DNA from: Lachnospiraceae bacterium UBA1721
GTDB taxonomy: Bacteria > Bacillota > Clostridia > Lachnospirales > Lachnospiraceae
Direction of reading: 5' to 3'
Length of the DNA: 49,654 bases
Assembly (NCBI GenBank): GCA_002317155.1
Contig: DCIR01000058.1
Location: 1-49,654, forward strand
Positions 7,530-16,331 of this stretch are shown piece by piece (position 1 is the stretch's first letter; every line of letters starts with the position of its first letter). Below the pieces are notes generated by a model. That model searched no databases. It worked only from the letters and a program-made list of their open reading frames with translations, and was not told the origin of the DNA. Position numbers and translations under genes: made by a program.

Positions 7530-8327
7530 ATGGCACAGTTAGCGATTGAATTTTTCTCAAAAAGTCTTATCAGACCTGTACAGTTTAAGATGATTATTCC
7601 TAATGATCTTAATCCCGATTGGAATCCTGAACAGAAGCGTAAGGATAAGCCGATGAAGGTTATTTTTCTGCTTCACGGATATACCGGAGCTGCAGGCAAT
7701 TGGATCCCTGAATATTTGTGCACACTCTATAATTTTGCGGTTGTTACACCAAGCGGTGAGAATGGATTTTGGCTTGATGGTATTTCGACCGGACATAAGT
7801 ATGCGACATTCCTCGCAGAGGAACTGGTGGATTATGTCAGAAGCACTTTCCATTTGGCAATGAAAGCAGAGGACACCTTTGTTATGGGTATGTCAATGGG
7901 TGGCTATGGCGCGCTTCATACGGCACTGGCTTATCCGGACAGATTCAGTAAAGCTATAGCTCTTTCTTCGGCAATACTTATTCACGGATTGGCGCATATG
8001 CAGCCCGGAACAGGTAACAGTGTAGCCAACTATGAGTATTACAGAGAGTGCTTCGGTGATTTAGAGACTATTGAGAGCAGCAGAAACAATCCAGAGGTTT
8101 TGGTTGAAGAGATATTGGCTAATGGATCTGATATGCCTGAGATTTTTATGGCTTGTGGAACAGAAGACTTCCTGCTTGAGCCAAATAGAGAATTCCATAA
8201 GTTCCTGGAGAATAAAAAGATAGAGCATCATTACTATGAATCTAAGGGAAGCCATGACATGGTATTCTGGGAAGAATATGCCAAGAAGCTTGTACCACTT
8301 CTTTTTGAAGAAGGGCAGGATTCATAG
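7530..8327 (+). CDS. Alpha/beta hydrolase, EstA/CE1-like esterase
   Basis: 265 residues, ATG 7530 behind TTAGGAGATAAAAA. It shows LLHGYTG (oxyanion region, about 47-53), the nucleophile elbow GMSMGGYGAL (Ser122), GTEDFLLEPN (catalytic Asp) and GSHDMVFW (catalytic His near the C-terminus), the pattern of tributyrin-esterase/esterase-D/feruloyl-esterase proteins. Likely removes acetyl or other short acyl groups from sugars; the substrate is not shown by sequence. No signal peptide. It ends the GH2 run, with a terminator about 30 bases downstream. Confidence 0.85.
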   Translation: MAQLAIEFFSKSLIRPVQFKMIIPNDLNPDWNPEQKRKDKPMKVIFLLHGYTGAAGNWIPEYLCTLYNFAVVTPSGENGFWLDGISTGHKYATFLAEELVDYVRSTFHLAMKAEDTFVMGMSMGGYGALHTALAYPDRFSKAIALSSAILIHGLAHMQPGTGNSVANYEYYRECFGDLETIESSRNNPEVLVEEILANGSDMPEIFMACGTEDFLLEPNREFHKFLENKKIEHHYYESKGSHDMVFWEEYAKKLVPLLFEEGQDS

Positions 8328-8355
8328 GAATAGTATTTTAGTAATATGTATAAAT

Positions 8356-8385
8356 AAAACCATCCCCAGTTTGGGATGGTTTTTA
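8356..8385 (+). terminator. Rho-independent terminator after esterase
   Basis: AAAACCATCCC pairs with GGGATGGTTTT around a short loop and is followed by a T-rich run. It separates the plus-strand run from the converging minus-strand genes. Confidence 0.85.
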
Positions 8386-8417
8386 TTATATTCATATGAA
8401 TTTATTTACGATGACAA

Positions 8418-8579
8418 TTAGATTCCGATAGGCTCATCGCTTTCTTCGTCATAGCTGATGGTTTCATATGCTAAAAGAGCCTTATCCTTTTTTCTATAGT
8501 ATCTAATAGCAAGAAATGCGCCGACAAAAGAACCTACAACAGAAAGAATAATTCCGATGATAATCCATCTCTTTTTCAT
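8418..8579 (-). CDS. Small single-pass membrane protein
   Basis: 53 residues. ATG (8579-8577) follows AAGGAGGATGTAGCT, which sets the start over an upstream in-frame ATG. The sequence is a basic KKRW start, one hydrophobic helix (about residues 6-25), an RYYRKK stop-transfer segment and an acidic tail (YDEESDEP). No family recognised. It lies 101 bases downstream of the hybrid kinase on the same strand, so co-transcription is possible. Confidence 0.7.
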   Translation of the reverse strand: MKKRWIIIGIILSVVGSFVGAFLAIRYYRKKDKALLAYETISYDEESDEPIGI

Positions 8580-8680
8580 AGCTACATCCTCCTTAACAAT
8601 TAACATGTATTAATTATATCACATAAATATAATCTGTATTATTTTTTATTCAAATTAAGTTATTAAAAATTCTTAAAGAA

Positions 8681-10894
8681 TTACTTGGGCATAAATTCTT
8701 CAATAGTGTGGTACAAATCCTGAGGTTTAACCGGTTTGCTCAGATATTCATCAAAGCCGGCTTCCATGAACTGTTCGCGAACACCTGTTATAGCATTAGC
8801 AGTGAGGGCAATAAACTTGGAATCCTTGCACATATGCTCGGTTTGCTTAGCTTGTGCCAGCGTCTCGAGACCATCCATTTCAGGCATCATGTGATCCAGG
8901 AAGATTATATCGAAGTGCTGCTTTGCTATAAGCTCCAGACATTCACGACCACTAGAGGCCAGGGTGACTTCTGCTTTGGTAGGCTTAAGAAGACCCTTGG
9001 TAACCTTTAGATTCATATTGTTGTCGTCTACTACGAGTACCTGTACGCCCTCGGCATTGACGTTACATTCGTTTTTCTTACTCTTTTTGGTATCTGCAAC
9101 ACGCAATTTATAGTTGCCGATAGCCTCTTTACTTTTGATTAATTGAGGAATGGTAATAGTGAAGGTAGAGCCTTCTCCATATACGCTTGATACATGTATA
9201 TTTCCACCCATTCCTTTTACAAGCTTATCTGTGATAGCTAAGCCCAGTCCGGTACCTTCGATAGCACGGTTTCTGTTTTCCTCAATACGGGTAAAGCTTT
9301 GGAAAAGCTCGTTAAGATTCTCTTTTTTAATACCTATACCGGTGTCGGATATTGTGGCTATCAAATCTATCCTGTCAAAGTCTGTCTGATTTGATGTAAG
9401 GTTTAAGGAAACAGAACCTTTCGAGGTATACTTTACGGCATTATTAAGTACATTAACAAGTACCTGGAGTATACGATTTTTGTCTCCAAACAGCTTACTG
9501 GGGAGTGTCTCGTCGATATCTACGTTGAGCTTAAGTCCCTTGTCGCTTGCTTTCTTTTCTATCAGATCGGTTACATCTTTAATAAGTGTTGCGACATCAT
9601 ATTCTTCATTGAAAAATTCAATTTTACCTGCTTCGATTTTAGAGAAGTCCAAGATGTCATTTATGATGGCAAGGAGGTTATTGCCGGCACTCTCGATGTC
9701 CTGAAGATGGGACATCTGAGATATGTCATCGCATTCCCGCATTGCTATCTCATTCATTCCGAGAATTGCATTGATGGGGGTTCGAATTTCGTGTGACATA
9801 TTGGCAAGGAATTGGCTCTTGGTTTTGCTGGCATAATCAAGCGCACTTACAGTATGAGACAGTTCCTCATTCATTGAGTTAAGCTTCTCAATGAAATTCT
9901 GCTGTTCTGTATCATCGCGCATACTTATTACATATCCAAGCTTACGCTTGTCTTTTTGATATTCGCGAATTGTGCAGACTATTTTCTTACCAAAGAAATT
10001 GAAAACCTTCTTTGAAGTATCACCGTTTTCATATGCTTCTATCCAGGTGATGAACTCTTTACGTATAGGCCCTTCGGGTACGGGAGCATCAAGAGAGAGA
10101 AGATCTAATTCAGGAAAATAGAATTTGGCAGCCTCATTTGAACCGAGGTAATTCTTTCGGGTGTTGAATACAATACATCCAAAATCCTTGTTCTGCTCAT
10201 TGGAATTAATAGCTATTACGGCAACGTCAAAGAAATCGTTGCGCTGTATTATATGAAGGAGTATCAGCTCGATAATTACATATCCAAATGGTAACGAATC
10301 AAAGGGAAGATTAGCTACATTTTGAACTATATAGAGTGAGATGATTGAAAACAAAGCCCAACCGAGGGAGGTGGTGTGCTTATAAGATACTTTTCGTCTG
10401 CGGTATTTGTATGCATATATGATTATTCCGCAGGTAATAAGTATATTCAATATTGAATGAATGATAAATGCAATGTATATCGGACCATACTCTATGCTGA
10501 TATGAGTAGCACCAAGGCTGGAGCCGAGTACAGGATTTACGATGAACAGGTTATGTTTTGTGGAGGTAACAGCGATTATCAAAAATAATGCATTGACTGT
10601 GCACATAGGAATAGATTGGCGCTTGGAAACTTCGATTCCGCACAAATCCATAACACAAAACATAAATAGCATCATTACAAATGTGCCATCCAAATAAGTG
10701 AATTCATTGGCAACAAGAGCCATGCCAAGGTTATCGGAAATACTGTATATAAAATACGCAAGAGTCACTACGGCGATGAGAAGGAAGAGTGAGCCATAGT
10801 AGGCTACCCTTTTTAAAGTCATCTTATACAAAACGATGTACACACTGATCATCGATATAATAAATAGAATCAAATAGAGAATGGATATTATCAT
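8681..10894 (-). CDS. Hybrid histidine kinase, 7TM sensor + HisKA + HATPase + receiver
   Basis: 737 residues. ATG 10894 is preferred (TGGAGA upstream) over a TTG at 10909. The first ~225 residues form about seven hydrophobic helices, like the histidine-kinase N-terminal 7TM region. Then a PAS-like segment, HisKA with FLANMSHEIRTPINA (phospho-His368), HATPase (GTGLGLAI, GEGST) and a receiver with VVDDN and phospho-Asp667 in FLDHMMPEMDG. No response regulator is adjacent, so a phosphorelay partner must lie elsewhere. It resembles the 23773-26148 kinase in domain order. It is divergent from the GH120 gene. Confidence 0.9.
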   Translation of the reverse strand: MIISILYLILFIISMISVYIVLYKMTLKRVAYYGSLFLLIAVVTLAYFIYSISDNLGMALVANEFTYLDGTFVMMLFMFCVMDLCGIEVSKRQSIPMCTVNALFLIIAVTSTKHNLFIVNPVLGSSLGATHISIEYGPIYIAFIIHSILNILITCGIIIYAYKYRRRKVSYKHTTSLGWALFSIISLYIVQNVANLPFDSLPFGYVIIELILLHIIQRNDFFDVAVIAINSNEQNKDFGCIVFNTRKNYLGSNEAAKFYFPELDLLSLDAPVPEGPIRKEFITWIEAYENGDTSKKVFNFFGKKIVCTIREYQKDKRKLGYVISMRDDTEQQNFIEKLNSMNEELSHTVSALDYASKTKSQFLANMSHEIRTPINAILGMNEIAMRECDDISQMSHLQDIESAGNNLLAIINDILDFSKIEAGKIEFFNEEYDVATLIKDVTDLIEKKASDKGLKLNVDIDETLPSKLFGDKNRILQVLVNVLNNAVKYTSKGSVSLNLTSNQTDFDRIDLIATISDTGIGIKKENLNELFQSFTRIEENRNRAIEGTGLGLAITDKLVKGMGGNIHVSSVYGEGSTFTITIPQLIKSKEAIGNYKLRVADTKKSKKNECNVNAEGVQVLVVDDNNMNLKVTKGLLKPTKAEVTLASSGRECLELIAKQHFDIIFLDHMMPEMDGLETLAQAKQTEHMCKDSKFIALTANAITGVREQFMEAGFDEYLSKPVKPQDLYHTIEEFMPK

Positions 10895-11082
10895 TATATT
10901 TCTCCACAAAATAGTAATTGGTGAACGGCTGGAGCCTTACTGCATATTACACCAAAGATATTCTAACATAATATAAAGATTATTCGCTATCATAAGTATG
11001 AGAATATATAAACTGTTTATTCGTATATGCAAATGAATATATACATCCTGTATGAAATGATGTAGTGCTTCTGAGAAATAAA

Positions 11083-11111
11083 TTGATATACAGAACCCGT
11101 TTTCGTATATA
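11083..11111 (+). promoter_or_regulatory. Possible promoter of GH120 gene
   Basis: TTGATA (11083-11088), a 17-base spacer, then TATATA (11106-11111). Both hexamers are imperfect and the region is AT-rich, so this is tentative. The start would fall near 11118, inside one arm of a 10-bp inverted repeat (11116-11125). Confidence 0.35.
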
Positions 11112-11160
11112 AAATATATCTTTGGAAGGTATATTTTTATAAAATGGAGGTGTTTATATA

Positions 11161-13167
11161 ATGCAGATTTTTGTAAATGCAAGTGCAGCTTTGGACGGTG
11201 AGGGTACCATGGATAGACCCTTTAAGCGTATTAATCAGGCTGCTGCAATTGCTAAGCCCGGTGATGAGGTGCTTGTAGCTCCCGGAATTTATAGAGAATA
11301 TGTAGCTCCCGTTAATGCAGGTCTTGAGGATGCGCGCATTACATATAAGAGTACTGAGCCACTTGGCGCAGTGATTACCGGAGCTGAGGAACTTAAGGGA
11401 TGGACCTTATATGAGGGCACTGTGTGGACTGCAAGTGTAGATAATTCAATGTTTGGAAGCTTTAATCCATACACTACATATGTATATGGTGACTGGTATT
11501 TTGCCGGTAGAACCAAGCATACCGGCGCGGTATATCTCAATGATAAGATGCTCTATGAGGCAGCTTCAATCGCTGAGTGTGTAGCCGGAGAGATATATGA
11601 GTGCTCATGGGAAGGCGAGGCTTCAAGAATGAAGTGGTTCGCGGAGCAAAAAGACGGAAAGACTGTTTTTTATGCGAATTTCCAGGGCGCAGATCCTAAC
11701 AAGGAAAATGTAGAAATCAATGTTCGTGAGCAGGTGTTTGTTCCTGAGAAAAATGGAGTAAACTATATCACCGTAAGTGGCTTTGTAGTAACAAAGGCGG
11801 CTACAAACTGGGCGCCTCCCGCTGCATATCAGAACTGTATGATCGGACCTCACTGGTCAAAGGGCTGGATTATTGAGGACTGCGAGATTTCTAACAGCAA
11901 ATGCTCAGGAATCGGACTTGGAAAATATCTCGATCCCGATAACAATCATTACTTTACTTATAAGCATGTTAAGAGTCCTACACAGATGGAGCGCGATGCT
12001 GTATGCCGCGGTCAGTATCATGGCTGGACCAAGGAGACTGTAGGTAGTCACATTATCAGAAGAAATAACATCCATCATTGTGAGCAGGGCGGAATTATCG
12101 GACGTATGGGCTGCGTATTCTCTATTATTGAGGACAATCACATCCATCACATCAACAATATGATGGAGCTTGGCGGAGCAGAGATTTCGGGAATTAAGCT
12201 TCACGCCGCAATCGATGTTATCATGCGTAGAAATCATATTCATCACTGCACTATGGGTATCTGGACTGACTGGGAGGCTCAGGGAACACGTATTTCTCAG
12301 AATCTTCTCCATGATAACCAGAAACCTGATTTTGCCAAGCCACTTAAGGGCGGTATGATGAGCCAGGATATTTTCGTAGAGGTTTCACACGGACCTACAC
12401 TTATTGATCATAACCTTCTTTTGTCAGATGTATCACTCAGAATGGCTACTGAAGGTGTGGCAATGGTTCACAACCTTATCTGCGGTTCATTTACTTCTGT
12501 AGGCGGCGGATGTGACTGGATAGTAGAGGAGAAGCTTCGTCAGAGGTTTACTCCTTATCATATTCCTCATCGTACTGAGGTTATGGGATTCCAGACCATT
12601 CTTCATGGAGATGATCGTTTCTACAACAATATTTTCGTTCAAAAATATCCAGCAGAGGATATCACTATCAGAAGCGACAGTGAGGAGAAGTATTTCGCTG
12701 AGAACAGAAGAGTAGGTACAGAGATTTTCAATGACTATGTGACTTATGATGAGTGGATTGAGTGGTTCGAGCTTGAGAACGATACTCCTGACATGAAGAC
12801 TCTTGAAAAATATCACTACCGTTCACTCCCTGTATGGGTAGAGGGTAATGCATACCTGGCAGGAGCAGTAAGCTATAAAAACGAGAAGAATAAGCTTATT
12901 AATCAGGCTGATGAAGTGGTTATAGAGCTTGAGGAGAAGGATGGTAAGACTGTTCTTAAGACCAATCTTTATGACTATATTAAGGACTTTAATGTAGGGC
13001 TTATTACTTCAGATGTGTTGGGCGAAGCATTCGAGCCCGAGCAAAGATATGAGAATCCTGACGGAACCGATATTATTTTCAATTCTGACTATGCGGGAGA
13101 GCATCGTGAACTTACAATCATTCCCGGACCTTTTGCGGAAGCAGTAACAGAGAAGATAGTATATTAA
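11161..13167 (+). CDS. GH120 beta-xylosidase (right-handed beta-helix)
   Basis: 668 residues, ATG 11161 behind TGGAGGTGTTTATATA. The sequence matches GH120 (XylC of Thermoanaerobacterium) by recall: FQGADPN, VEINVR, YITVSGFV, WAPPAAYQ, WSKGWIIED, GIKLHAAID. Catalytic residues are probably Asp370 in TDWEAQGTR and Glu407 in FVEVSHGP, matching Asp382 and Glu405 of XylC as I remember them. The stretch between them is about 14 residues longer here (PDFAKPLKGGMM region). GH120 enzymes release xylose from xylo-oligosaccharides. No signal peptide, so cytoplasmic. Converges on the araC gene through a shared terminator. Confidence 0.85.
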   Translation: MQIFVNASAALDGEGTMDRPFKRINQAAAIAKPGDEVLVAPGIYREYVAPVNAGLEDARITYKSTEPLGAVITGAEELKGWTLYEGTVWTASVDNSMFGSFNPYTTYVYGDWYFAGRTKHTGAVYLNDKMLYEAASIAECVAGEIYECSWEGEASRMKWFAEQKDGKTVFYANFQGADPNKENVEINVREQVFVPEKNGVNYITVSGFVVTKAATNWAPPAAYQNCMIGPHWSKGWIIEDCEISNSKCSGIGLGKYLDPDNNHYFTYKHVKSPTQMERDAVCRGQYHGWTKETVGSHIIRRNNIHHCEQGGIIGRMGCVFSIIEDNHIHHINNMMELGGAEISGIKLHAAIDVIMRRNHIHHCTMGIWTDWEAQGTRISQNLLHDNQKPDFAKPLKGGMMSQDIFVEVSHGPTLIDHNLLLSDVSLRMATEGVAMVHNLICGSFTSVGGGCDWIVEEKLRQRFTPYHIPHRTEVMGFQTILHGDDRFYNNIFVQKYPAEDITIRSDSEEKYFAENRRVGTEIFNDYVTYDEWIEWFELENDTPDMKTLEKYHYRSLPVWVEGNAYLAGAVSYKNEKNKLINQADEVVIELEEKDGKTVLKTNLYDYIKDFNVGLITSDVLGEAFEPEQRYENPDGTDIIFNSDYAGEHRELTIIPGPFAEAVTEKIVY

Positions 13168-13194
13168 GTGCATTAAAATAAAATATAATGTTGT

Positions 13195-13241
13195 AAAAGC
13201 ACCTCAAATGTTTAGTGATTAACAGTTTGAGGTGCTTTTTT
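13195..13241. terminator. Shared terminator between GH120 and araC genes
   Basis: AAAAGCACCTCAAA (13195-13208) pairs perfectly with TTTGAGGTGCTTTT (13226-13239), flanked by A and T runs on both sides, so it can work in either direction. The araC stop codon (complement of TTA 13219-13221) lies in the loop, so one stem arm encodes the last residues of that protein. Confidence 0.85.
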
Positions 13242-14109
13242 TGAACTGGTTTCTGAATTTACGTGGGGAAACGCCCATTATTTTCTTGAAAGAACGATTA
13301 AAGTAACTGATATTGTCATAGCCGTTTTCAGACGCAATATCGATTATCTTTTTATCTGAATTCTTTAATGATTCGGAGGCGTTAATTATCCTGATTCTGG
13401 TGATATATTCAAAGGGTGAACTGCCGGTTATCTGCTTAAAAGTATGTTCAAAGTGCGAGATACTGTAGCCTGAAAAGGATGCCAACTTTGATAGGGTGAG
13501 GACTTCGCTAAAATGGTCATGGATATAATCGAGTGTGGTTTGAATTTCCTGCGTCGAAGTCATCGTATTGTCATTGGTTACCAGCTTAGAAAAGTATGAA
13601 GAATACAATTCCTGAAAACATATTAATAGAAGTCCTCTGAGAGTAAGTTCATAGGATTCAACAGGCATATCACGATATTTGTGGAGAATGCTTAAGTTAT
13701 CCAGAATAAATCGATTACGAGGTGAATCTGCGCGCAAAATAACTGTGCTGTCATAACGGTTTGCATAGATTATATTGGTGTATTCATTATGCGCGAGAAC
13801 TGAGCTGCCCCACAGCCATTCGCCGGAAAAGACAACAGCAGAATAAGTGCACTCAGAGTTGGCCTCTTTAGAAGCGTTGTGAACTGTATAGGGAGGAATA
13901 AACACAGCATCGCCTTCATGGAGGATATAGCAACGGTTTTCTGAATAGAATGACATTGATCCCTTCTCCATGTAAAGAAACTCCATCTCAGGGTGATAGT
14001 GGACATAGAGTGCGTTGGTGAAAGAAGGGGCCACAATCGTTCGATGGAGTGAGAAAGAACGACTTTTTGTATTATGACTTATATTTTCTAATAATTTTGT
14101 GTTTGCCAT
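13219..14109 (-). CDS. AraC-family transcriptional regulator with cupin domain
   Basis: 296 residues from ATG 14109. The N-terminal cupin sugar-binding domain (about 20-110) includes HYHPEMEFLYMEKGS and GDAVFIPPYTVHN. The C-terminal double helix-turn-helix (about 190-290) includes LSKLASFSGYSISHFEHTFKQ-like and IDIASENGYDNISYFNRSFKK-like helices. The start has no ribosome site; a consensus promoter ends six bases before it (separate entry). It lies between GH120 and the divergent GH31 gene, so it probably responds to a xylose-containing sugar and controls one or both. Direct repeats in the 14110-14240 gap are candidate sites. Confidence 0.9.
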   Translation of the reverse strand: MANTKLLENISHNTKSRSFSLHRTIVAPSFTNALYVHYHPEMEFLYMEKGSMSFYSENRCYILHEGDAVFIPPYTVHNASKEANSECTYSAVVFSGEWLWGSSVLAHNEYTNIIYANRYDSTVILRADSPRNRFILDNLSILHKYRDMPVESYELTLRGLLLICFQELYSSYFSKLVTNDNTMTSTQEIQTTLDYIHDHFSEVLTLSKLASFSGYSISHFEHTFKQITGSSPFEYITRIRIINASESLKNSDKKIIDIASENGYDNISYFNRSFKKIMGVSPRKFRNQFKKSTSNC

Positions 14110-14115
14110 AACAAT

Positions 14116-14145
14116 ATAGTACAAGTATACAGTTAGATATGTCAA
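14116..14145 (-). promoter_or_regulatory. Promoter of araC gene, predicted leaderless
   Basis: On the minus strand: TTGACA (14145-14140), 18-base spacer, TACTAT (14121-14116), then only six bases to ATG at 14109. Transcription would begin at or next to the start codon, giving a leaderless message. No ribosome site precedes the ATG, which agrees. Confidence 0.6.
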
Positions 14146-14174
14146 GAAAATGGGGGGTTGATAATAATATAATA

Positions 14175-14214
14175 CAATTATAGTTTATAAAATAATGCAA
14201 TTATCGTTGATAAA
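14175..14214. promoter_or_regulatory. Paired direct repeats, candidate AraC operator
   Basis: CAATTATAGTTTATAAA (14175-14191) and CAATTATCGTTGATAAA (14198-14214) match at 15 of 17 positions with a 23-base period. AraC-family proteins typically bind two tandem 17-bp half-sites about two helical turns apart. The pair lies in the gap between the araC and GH31 genes, 27-66 bases before the GH31 ATG. Confidence 0.55.
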
Positions 14215-14240
14215 TTCAGATTGGTTGTAGAGGAGGCTTT

Positions 14241-16220
14241 ATGGGTAGTATAAAAGTAGATGGAAAAAGAGTTATTTTCCAGAGAAAAGATGAGCTGACA
14301 ATTATTGAGCCGTACGGCAAGGATTGTCTTAGATGTAGAAGTACTCGAAACAGTACAATAAGTGAGGAAAATTGGACATTACTTCCTCCGGCGACTGATG
14401 ATGATTGTATCATTGAAGGCGATGCGAAAAAGGTGACAATCTCAAACGGAATGATTAAGGCGACCATCGAGGCAGGCGAAATCTGGTATGGCGGAATTAT
14501 AACCTACTACAGAAAGGATAAGCAGATTCTGCATACCAGGCAGGAAGGCGACTATGCCAATAAAAATCAGCACGTGGAAGGAAACAACTATCGTATAAGC
14601 GTTACCTTCGACTCGAATGAAGGCGAGCATTTTTATGGAATGGGACAGGAGCAGGTCAAATGCTTTGATAGAAAGGGCGCGACCTGTCAGATTATTCATT
14701 ACAACACTAAGTCTACGGTGCCTGTTCTATATTCGTCTTTGGGTTATGGATTTTTCTGGAACAATCCTGCTCCCGGAAGATGTGAGACAACCAAGAATCA
14801 TACAATGTTTGTGGCAGACAGTGCTTACCAGGCAGATTATTTAGTATATGCAGGAGAGACTCCGGCGGATGTTATGAAGATCTACTGTGATTTGACAGGA
14901 TATGCGCCTAAGTTCCCTGAATGGGCAGCAGGTTTTTGGCAGTGTAAGCTTAGATACGAAAGTCAGGAGGAGCTTCTGGGAGTTGCGCGCGAGTATAAGA
15001 GACAGGGGATTCCTATTGATGCAATTGTAATAGATTATTTCCATTGGACTGAACAGGGAGAATGGAAGTTTGATCCGAAGTACTGGCCTGATCCCAAGGC
15101 GATGGTGGATGAACTGAATGAGATGGGGATTCATTTGATTGTATCAATCTGGCCGACAATCAATCCTAAGAGTGAGAACTATCTCAATATGAGTGAAAAT
15201 AATATGCTCATCAGGACCGAGAATGGTCAGTACGGTACTTTTGATTTTTATGGACAACAGACATTTATTGATGTTATGAATCCTGAGACCAGAGCGTATG
15301 TATGGGATAAGGTAAAACAAAATTATTACAGCTATGGAATCAAGACATTTTGGCTTGATGAAGCGGAGCCGGAGGTTCATCCTCAGAATCCTGCGCACTT
15401 AAAGTATTATCTTGGAAATGGCGCGCAGGTGGCGCAGCTTTATCCGTATTATTATTCTAAGACTTTTTATGACGGGCTTAAGGCAGAAGGTGAGGAGGAA
15501 ATAATATCACTTACCAGAGCAGCTTATCCCGGAAGTCAGAAGTTTGGCTCTATAGTTTGGAATGGAGATATACCTTCTAATTTTGAAAATCTCAGAATGA
15601 GTATTTCCAGTGGATTATCTATGAGTATGTGTGGTATTCCTTGGTGGAATTCTGATATAGGAGGATTCTTAAGCGGAGATATCGAGAGCGATTATTTCAG
15701 GGAACTGATTATAAGATGGTTCCAGTTCGGTCTGTTTTGTCCGGTAATGCGCTTGCACGGAGCAAGAAAAAGGCAGTCTGATTATGTGTATAAGAATCCG
15801 GGAATTATAGAACCCAGTGGAGGTGCAAATGAAATCTGGTCTTTTGGTGAACGAAATTATCGTATTATCAAGAGGTTATTATGCATCCGTGAGAAATTAA
15901 AGAGCTATACATGCAAATATATGGACATTAATTCAAAAACAGGAGCACCTGTCATGCGTCCGATGTTTTGGGATTATCCTAATGATGAAAAGTGTTATGA
16001 GCTTGAAGATCAGTATATGTATGGTGGTGAGATTATCTTTGCACCGATATATATTGAGGGAGCGACTGAGAGAGAGGTTTATCTTCCGGAAGGAAATTGG
16101 GTAAATGTGCTGACTCACGAGAAAATAGAAGGTGGCAAGACTATTGTTTGCCATGCTCAGATAGATGAGTTTATTGCATTTGCAAAAGAGGGAAGTGAGG
16201 TAATCAATTGTTTTTCATAA
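14241..16220 (+). CDS. GH31 alpha-xylosidase/alpha-glucosidase
   Basis: 659 residues, ATG 14241 behind TAGAGGAGGCTTT. N-terminal beta-sandwich with FYGMGQEQ, then a TIM barrel with WQCKLRY, VIDYFHWTEQGEWKFDP, nucleophile Asp373 in FWLDEAEPE, acid/base Asp443 in WNGDIPSNFENL, and WWNSDIGGF. The YicI-like WLDE-x-EPE pattern fits an alpha-xylosidase better than a maltase, and the GH120/GH43 neighbours agree. The role would be removing alpha-xylosyl side chains, as from xyloglucan fragments. No signal peptide. Likely controlled by the divergent AraC regulator. Confidence 0.88.
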   Translation: MGSIKVDGKRVIFQRKDELTIIEPYGKDCLRCRSTRNSTISEENWTLLPPATDDDCIIEGDAKKVTISNGMIKATIEAGEIWYGGIITYYRKDKQILHTRQEGDYANKNQHVEGNNYRISVTFDSNEGEHFYGMGQEQVKCFDRKGATCQIIHYNTKSTVPVLYSSLGYGFFWNNPAPGRCETTKNHTMFVADSAYQADYLVYAGETPADVMKIYCDLTGYAPKFPEWAAGFWQCKLRYESQEELLGVAREYKRQGIPIDAIVIDYFHWTEQGEWKFDPKYWPDPKAMVDELNEMGIHLIVSIWPTINPKSENYLNMSENNMLIRTENGQYGTFDFYGQQTFIDVMNPETRAYVWDKVKQNYYSYGIKTFWLDEAEPEVHPQNPAHLKYYLGNGAQVAQLYPYYYSKTFYDGLKAEGEEEIISLTRAAYPGSQKFGSIVWNGDIPSNFENLRMSISSGLSMSMCGIPWWNSDIGGFLSGDIESDYFRELIIRWFQFGLFCPVMRLHGARKRQSDYVYKNPGIIEPSGGANEIWSFGERNYRIIKRLLCIREKLKSYTCKYMDINSKTGAPVMRPMFWDYPNDEKCYELEDQYMYGGEIIFAPIYIEGATEREVYLPEGNWVNVLTHEKIEGGKTIVCHAQIDEFIAFAKEGSEVINCFS

Positions 16221-16331
16221 AGGATTTTTGCTTGGGGGAGTGCGTGATAAAGTGAAATATTGTATACTAGCAAGGGATGTGTTCATTTTTTATCAGGTAC
16301 ATTAATCATTACAAGAAGGGGATTAGCTAAA

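Noticed and set aside
10937..11182. Minus-strand ORF of 81 codons in the kinase/GH120 gap
   Set aside because: It overlaps the GH120 start and predicted promoter, has low-complexity aromatic content and no ribosome site.
11905..12312. Minus-strand ORF of 135 codons inside GH120
   Set aside because: Antisense to the conserved catalytic region of GH120, with no recognisable domain.
16263..16268. TATACT as a promoter for the acetyltransferase gene
   Set aside because: No matching -35 element at the right distance, so an internal promoter was not called.
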